From Provencibacterium sp. (lineage in GTDB: Bacteria > Bacillota > Clostridia > Oscillospirales > Ruminococcaceae): 64,000 nucleotides of DNA. Below, piece after piece: positions 61,362-64,000 of the stretch (position 1 is its first letter; each line of letters begins with the position of its first letter). The DNA is taken from assembly GCA_022792175.1 (NCBI GenBank), contig JAAWAN010000037.1, positions 1-64,000 of the forward strand. The letters run 5' to 3'. The notes beneath the pieces are model-generated. The model made no database searches and had not been told where the DNA came from. It saw only the letters and a program-made list of their open reading frames with translations. The position numbers and the translations under genes are program-made.

Positions 61362-62441
61362 CTATCCCTGCGCCTGCTCCTTCAATTTTTCTGCCTGGTC
61401 GAAGGTGATGAGCGCATCAATCAGCTCCTCCAGCTCGCCGTTCATAATCTGCTCGATCTTATAGAGCGTCAGCCCGATGCGGTGATCGGTCACCCTCCCC
61501 TGCGGGAAATTATAGGTACGGATGCGTTCGCTGCGGTCGCCGGTGCCCACCTGCAGCCGGCGCTGGGAGGCGATGGCATCGTTTTGCTCCTGCAGCTTCT
61601 GCTCATACAGCCGCGAGCGCAGGATTTTCATCGCCTTATCCTTGTTTTTATACTGGCTGCGCTCATCCTGACATTCCACAACCAGCCCGGTCGGCAGATA
61701 GGTAATGCGGATGGCCGACTCGGTTTTGTTGACATGCTGCCCGCCCGCGCCCGAGGCGCGGTAGGTATCAATCTGCAGGTCGCCGGGGTCGATATCGATC
61801 TCTACATCCTCCACCTCGGGCAGCACCGCCACAGTGGAGGTGGAGGTGTGAATGCGCCCCTGGCTCTCGGTTTCGGGAACCCGCTGCACCCGGTGAACGC
61901 CGCTTTCATATTTTAAGCGGGAATAGGCGCCCTCCCCCTCAATGGAAAAGCTGACCTCCTTGAAGCCGCCGAGCTCGGTCTCGTTGGCATTCAGTATCTC
62001 GGTCTTCCAGCCCCGCATTTCGGCATACATGGTATACATGCGCATCAGCGAGCCGGCAAAAAGGGCCGATTCCTCCCCGCCCGCGCCCCCGCGGATTTCA
62101 ACAATGACGTTCTTTTCATCATTCGGGTCGCTGGGCAGCAGCAGAATTTTCAGCTCCTCGCCGAAGCGCTCCATCTTTTCGGTGTTTTCGGCATATTCGC
62201 TCTGCACCATCTCGCGGAAATCCTTTTCGAGCCCGCTCTCCTCCATCAGCGCCCGGGCCTCCTCGGCATCCGTGCGCGCCTTTTCATATTCCCTGTATTT
62301 TTCCACTATCGGCGTCAGATGCTTATATTCCTTCATCAGATCCCGGTAGCGGGCCTGGTCGCCGGTAACGCCGGGGTCCATCAGCGCGCCGCCGATTTCC
62401 TCATACCGCGCGACTACGCCATCCAGTTTATCAAACAGCAA
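61362..62441 (-). CDS. prfA: Peptide chain release factor 1
   Basis: A 359-residue class I release factor reading UAA and UAG. The peptidyl-hydrolysis motif [15 protein letters not shown] is intact, and the codon-recognition region is [21 protein letters not shown]-like, with the PxT-type tripeptide (here PET). TTG start behind AGGAGG. No prmC gene lies beside it. Confidence 0.96.
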   Translation of the reverse strand: MLFDKLDGVVARYEEIGGALMDPGVTGDQARYRDLMKEYKHLTPIVEKYREYEKARTDAEEARALMEESGLEKDFREMVQSEYAENTEKMERFGEELKILLLPSDPNDEKNVIVEIRGGAGGEESALFAGSLMRMYTMYAEMRGWKTEILNANETELGGFKEVSFSIEGEGAYSRLKYESGVHRVQRVPETESQGRIHTSTSTVAVLPEVEDVEIDIDPGDLQIDTYRASGAGGQHVNKTESAIRITYLPTGLVVECQDERSQYKNKDKAMKILRSRLYEQKLQEQNDAIASQRRLQVGTGDRSERIRTYNFPQGRVTDHRIGLTLYKIEQIMNGELEELIDALITFDQAEKLKEQAQG

Positions 62442-62493
62442 GGGACAGTCCTCCTAAAAAATAATCCTTTCAAACAGCCCTTTCCCAGCGGCG

Positions 62494-62685
62494 CTACCCT
62501 TCCTCATCAGGCCGGAGAATCTTCTTGATGTTTTTTTCGCACTTGCTGCGCGCCACCATGACCTCCCGCCCGCACCGAAGGCAGCGGATTTTAAAATCCA
62601 TGCCGCTGCGCAGCACCAGAAAACGGTTTTCCCCGCATGGATGGTTCTTTTTCATGACCAGAATATCGGAAACGCGCACATCCAC
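62494..62685 (-). CDS. DUF951 small protein
   Basis: A 63-residue protein with VRVSDILVMKKNHPCGEN and a CLRCGRE zinc-ribbon-like pair; the first Cys of the set lies in HPCG. DUF951 is a small conserved Firmicute family of unknown role. GTG at 62685 chosen because GGGAGGG lies 7 bases upstream. Probably first gene of the prfA operon. Confidence 0.82.
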   Translation of the reverse strand: MDVRVSDILVMKKNHPCGENRFLVLRSGMDFKIRCLRCGREVMVARSKCEKNIKKILRPDEEG

Positions 62686-62699
62686 CGGCAATCCCTCCC

Positions 62700-62880
62700 T
62701 GAAAAACGCACAGCGGCCACAGTTTTTTCCCAGACGGGCAGATAAAATCGCGCAGAATAAGCGCCCTGCGGCTGTTCTGTCTCCGGCGCCTGCGCCGGGG
62801 GCAGAATTGGCCATGCCCATCGGGCGGCCAAATAAAATCGCGTATAATAGCCGCCCTGCGGCTATTATACCAGATACCGC
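62700..62880 (-). repeat. Palindromic dispersed repeat, copies B1-B2
   Basis: Read on the minus strand, GGTATAATAGCCGCAGGGCG... with its palindromic partner and a GGCCGCCCGATGGGCATGGCC tail (split here only by position) matches copy A1 at 13524 almost base for base. A decayed second unit follows towards 62700. As at the A locus, the element points towards a gene start about 15 bases away. Confidence 0.8.
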
Positions 62881-62969
62881 CCTGTAAACGCAATCGAAAA
62901 ATTATGAAATCTACGGCTTTTGCCGGGCTTCTTCTATTACAAAATGTAATATTTTAAGCAAATATCAGA

Positions 62970-63055
62970 TTATCCACATTTTCCACCGGGTTTTCAACTT
63001 CCAGTTTGAAAAATGGCGGAAAACCCCCTTTTTGTTGTGGAAAACCCGGTGGAAA
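62970..63055. promoter_or_regulatory. DnaA-box-like sites within an inverted repeat
   Basis: TTATCCACA (62970-62978) is a perfect DnaA box; TTTTCCACA lies inverted at 63036-63044. TTTCCACCGGGTTTTC (62980-62995) recurs inverted at 63040-63055, giving a 16-bp stem, and another TTTTCCACC-like site lies near 63101. No dnaA, dnaN or AT-rich unwinding element is beside them. Confidence 0.5.
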
Positions 63056-63125
63056 GGGTGAAAACATCCCCTTTTGCGGGCAAAAAAGCAGGGGGAGCGG
63101 TGGAAAAGGAGGGATTCTCCGCCGC

Positions 63126-63154
63126 TTGCAGGCAGGCCGCAGGTTTGCTATAAT
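63126..63154 (+). promoter_or_regulatory. Promoter of ddh
   Basis: TTGCAG (63126-63131), 17-base spacer, TATAAT (63149-63154), about 140 bases before the start codon. Confidence 0.65.
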
Positions 63155-63295
63155 AAGGGCGCGGGCCTGCCCCTCCGGCGAAATGGCAAAGCCGCCGGGT
63201 TCAGCGAAAGGGCAGCGTCTGTTATCCGGCATATTTTTGCACAGCCAAAACAGACAGGGCCGGCTATAAAAAGCCGGGAAAGGGGAACAGAGCAA

Positions 63296-64000
63296 TGATA
63301 AAAGCAGCCATTGTCGGTTATGGAAATATCGGTCGCGCCGCACTGGAGGCGCTGAGCGCCGCGCAGGATTTTTCCGTCTGCGGTGTCGTTCGCCGCAGCG
63401 GCTCGGGGGAGGGCTGTCCGGAGCTAAATGGGCTGCCGGTAGTTCAGAATATTGAGGAGCTTCCGGAGAAGCCGGAGGTTGCCCTGATCTGCACGCCGAC
63501 GCGCTCGGTATTAGAAACCGCAGAAGGAATCCTGAAAATGGGCATCTGCACGGTTGACAGCTTTGATATTCATACCCAGATTCCGCAGATGCATGCCGCC
63601 CTCGGACAGCTGGCCAGGCAGGGTGGGAGCGTGGCCATCCTCTCCGCCGGCTGGGACCCCGGCTCGGACTCGGTAGTGCGCACGCTGCTCGAGGCCTGCG
63701 CGCCCAAAGGACTGACCTTCACCAATTTTGGCCCCGGCATGAGCATGGGGCACTCGGTCGCCATCCGCGCAATCGAAGGGGTGGCCGATGCGCTTTCGGT
63801 CACCATCCCTGCCGGAGCAGGGCTGCACAAGCGGATGTGCTATGTCCAGCTCAAAAAGGGCGCTGATCCGGCCAAAATCGAACGCCAGATTCTGGAGGAT
63901 GACTATTTCGCCCACGATGAAACGCATATCCAGTTTGTGCCGGATGTTTCGGCGGTGCGCGATATGGGGCATGGCGTGCATATCGAGCGCAAGGGCGTTT
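63296..64000 (+). CDS. ddh: meso-Diaminopimelate D-dehydrogenase (5' part, cut by window end)
   Basis: The first 235 codons of an NADPH-dependent oxidoreductase that makes meso-diaminopimelate directly from tetrahydrodipicolinate, for lysine and peptidoglycan. The Rossmann start AAIVGYGNIGRAALEAL, VDSFDIHTQIP, SAGWDPGSDSV and NFGPGMSMGHSVAIRAI are all characteristic of the family. ATG at 63296 behind AAAGGGG. The frame remains open at the window edge; nothing suggests a broken gene. Confidence 0.95.

Noticed and set aside
62970-63110. Chromosomal origin of replication
   Set aside because: DnaA-like boxes exist, but dnaA, dnaN, rpmH and a clear AT-rich unwinding element are absent, so oriC is not claimed.

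Overview
The window is a GC-rich (roughly 57% by eye) chromosomal segment from an anaerobic, spore-forming gut Firmicute of class Clostridia, most likely Oscillospirales/Ruminococcaceae-like. The evidence is a pyruvate:ferredoxin oxidoreductase, a gut-type beta-glucuronidase operon, sporulation genes (spoVT, gerW/ytfJ, CotF-like coat proteins), the Firmicute order rimP-nusA-ylxR-ylxQ-infB, a DUF951 gene beside prfA, and meso-diaminopimelate dehydrogenase. Strong AGGAGG ribosome sites and TTGnnn-17-TATAAT promoters recur. I saw no rRNA, tRNA, CRISPR array or complete insertion sequence.

Layout. 0.4-5.4 kb: a P-loop ATPase, then nifJ behind a promoter with two palindromes. 5.6-12.6 kb: one 2,275-residue surface protein with Cys/His motifs, a fibro-slime domain, SpaA-like folds, near-identical C-terminal repeats and a wall-sorting tail. 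12.7-17.1 kb: yfbR, a palindromic repeat cluster, a YfhO-type membrane protein and a CheY-like regulator. 17.1-20.5 kb: beta-glucuronidase plus a GPH sugar transporter. 20.7-23.0 kb: a DUF1538 membrane protein overlapping a double PII-like protein. 23-27 kb: an XRE regulator divergent from an unknown gene, a candidate structured RNA, two CotF-like genes, a VOC protein and a CofE-like ligase. 27-31 kb: response regulator, histidine kinase and HtrA protease on the minus strand. 31.3-38.5 kb: an amidohydrolase, a DUF3737 protein, a sigma factor coupled to an MCP/CheW-like protein, a flavin reductase, ychF, a TrkH-type K+ transporter and a NUDIX hydrolase. 38.5-39.4 kb: a gene-poor AT-rich stretch with a large inverted repeat resembling a MITE.

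From 39.9 to 54.1 kb the minus strand carries housekeeping clusters: rluB, dacF, gerW, DUF2953, scpB, scpA, an M50 protease, and the ribF-truB-nrnA-rbfA-infB-ylxQ-ylxR-nusA-rimP transcription/translation operon (transcribed right to left). spoVT follows. At 55.0-57.3 kb is a two-gene AAA ATPase plus RloB module resembling AbiL-type phage defence. 57.4-62.7 kb holds an M18 aminopeptidase, a lytic transglycosylase, coaE, a Sua5 protein, prfA and a DUF951 gene. The right end holds a second copy of the palindromic repeat, DnaA-box-like sites, and the start of ddh, which runs off the window.

The most unusual items are the sigma/MCP-CheW pair, the DUF1538/PII-like pair, the RloB/AAA module, the two dispersed palindrome families, the 38.8 kb inverted-repeat element, and the candidate structured RNA before the coat genes.
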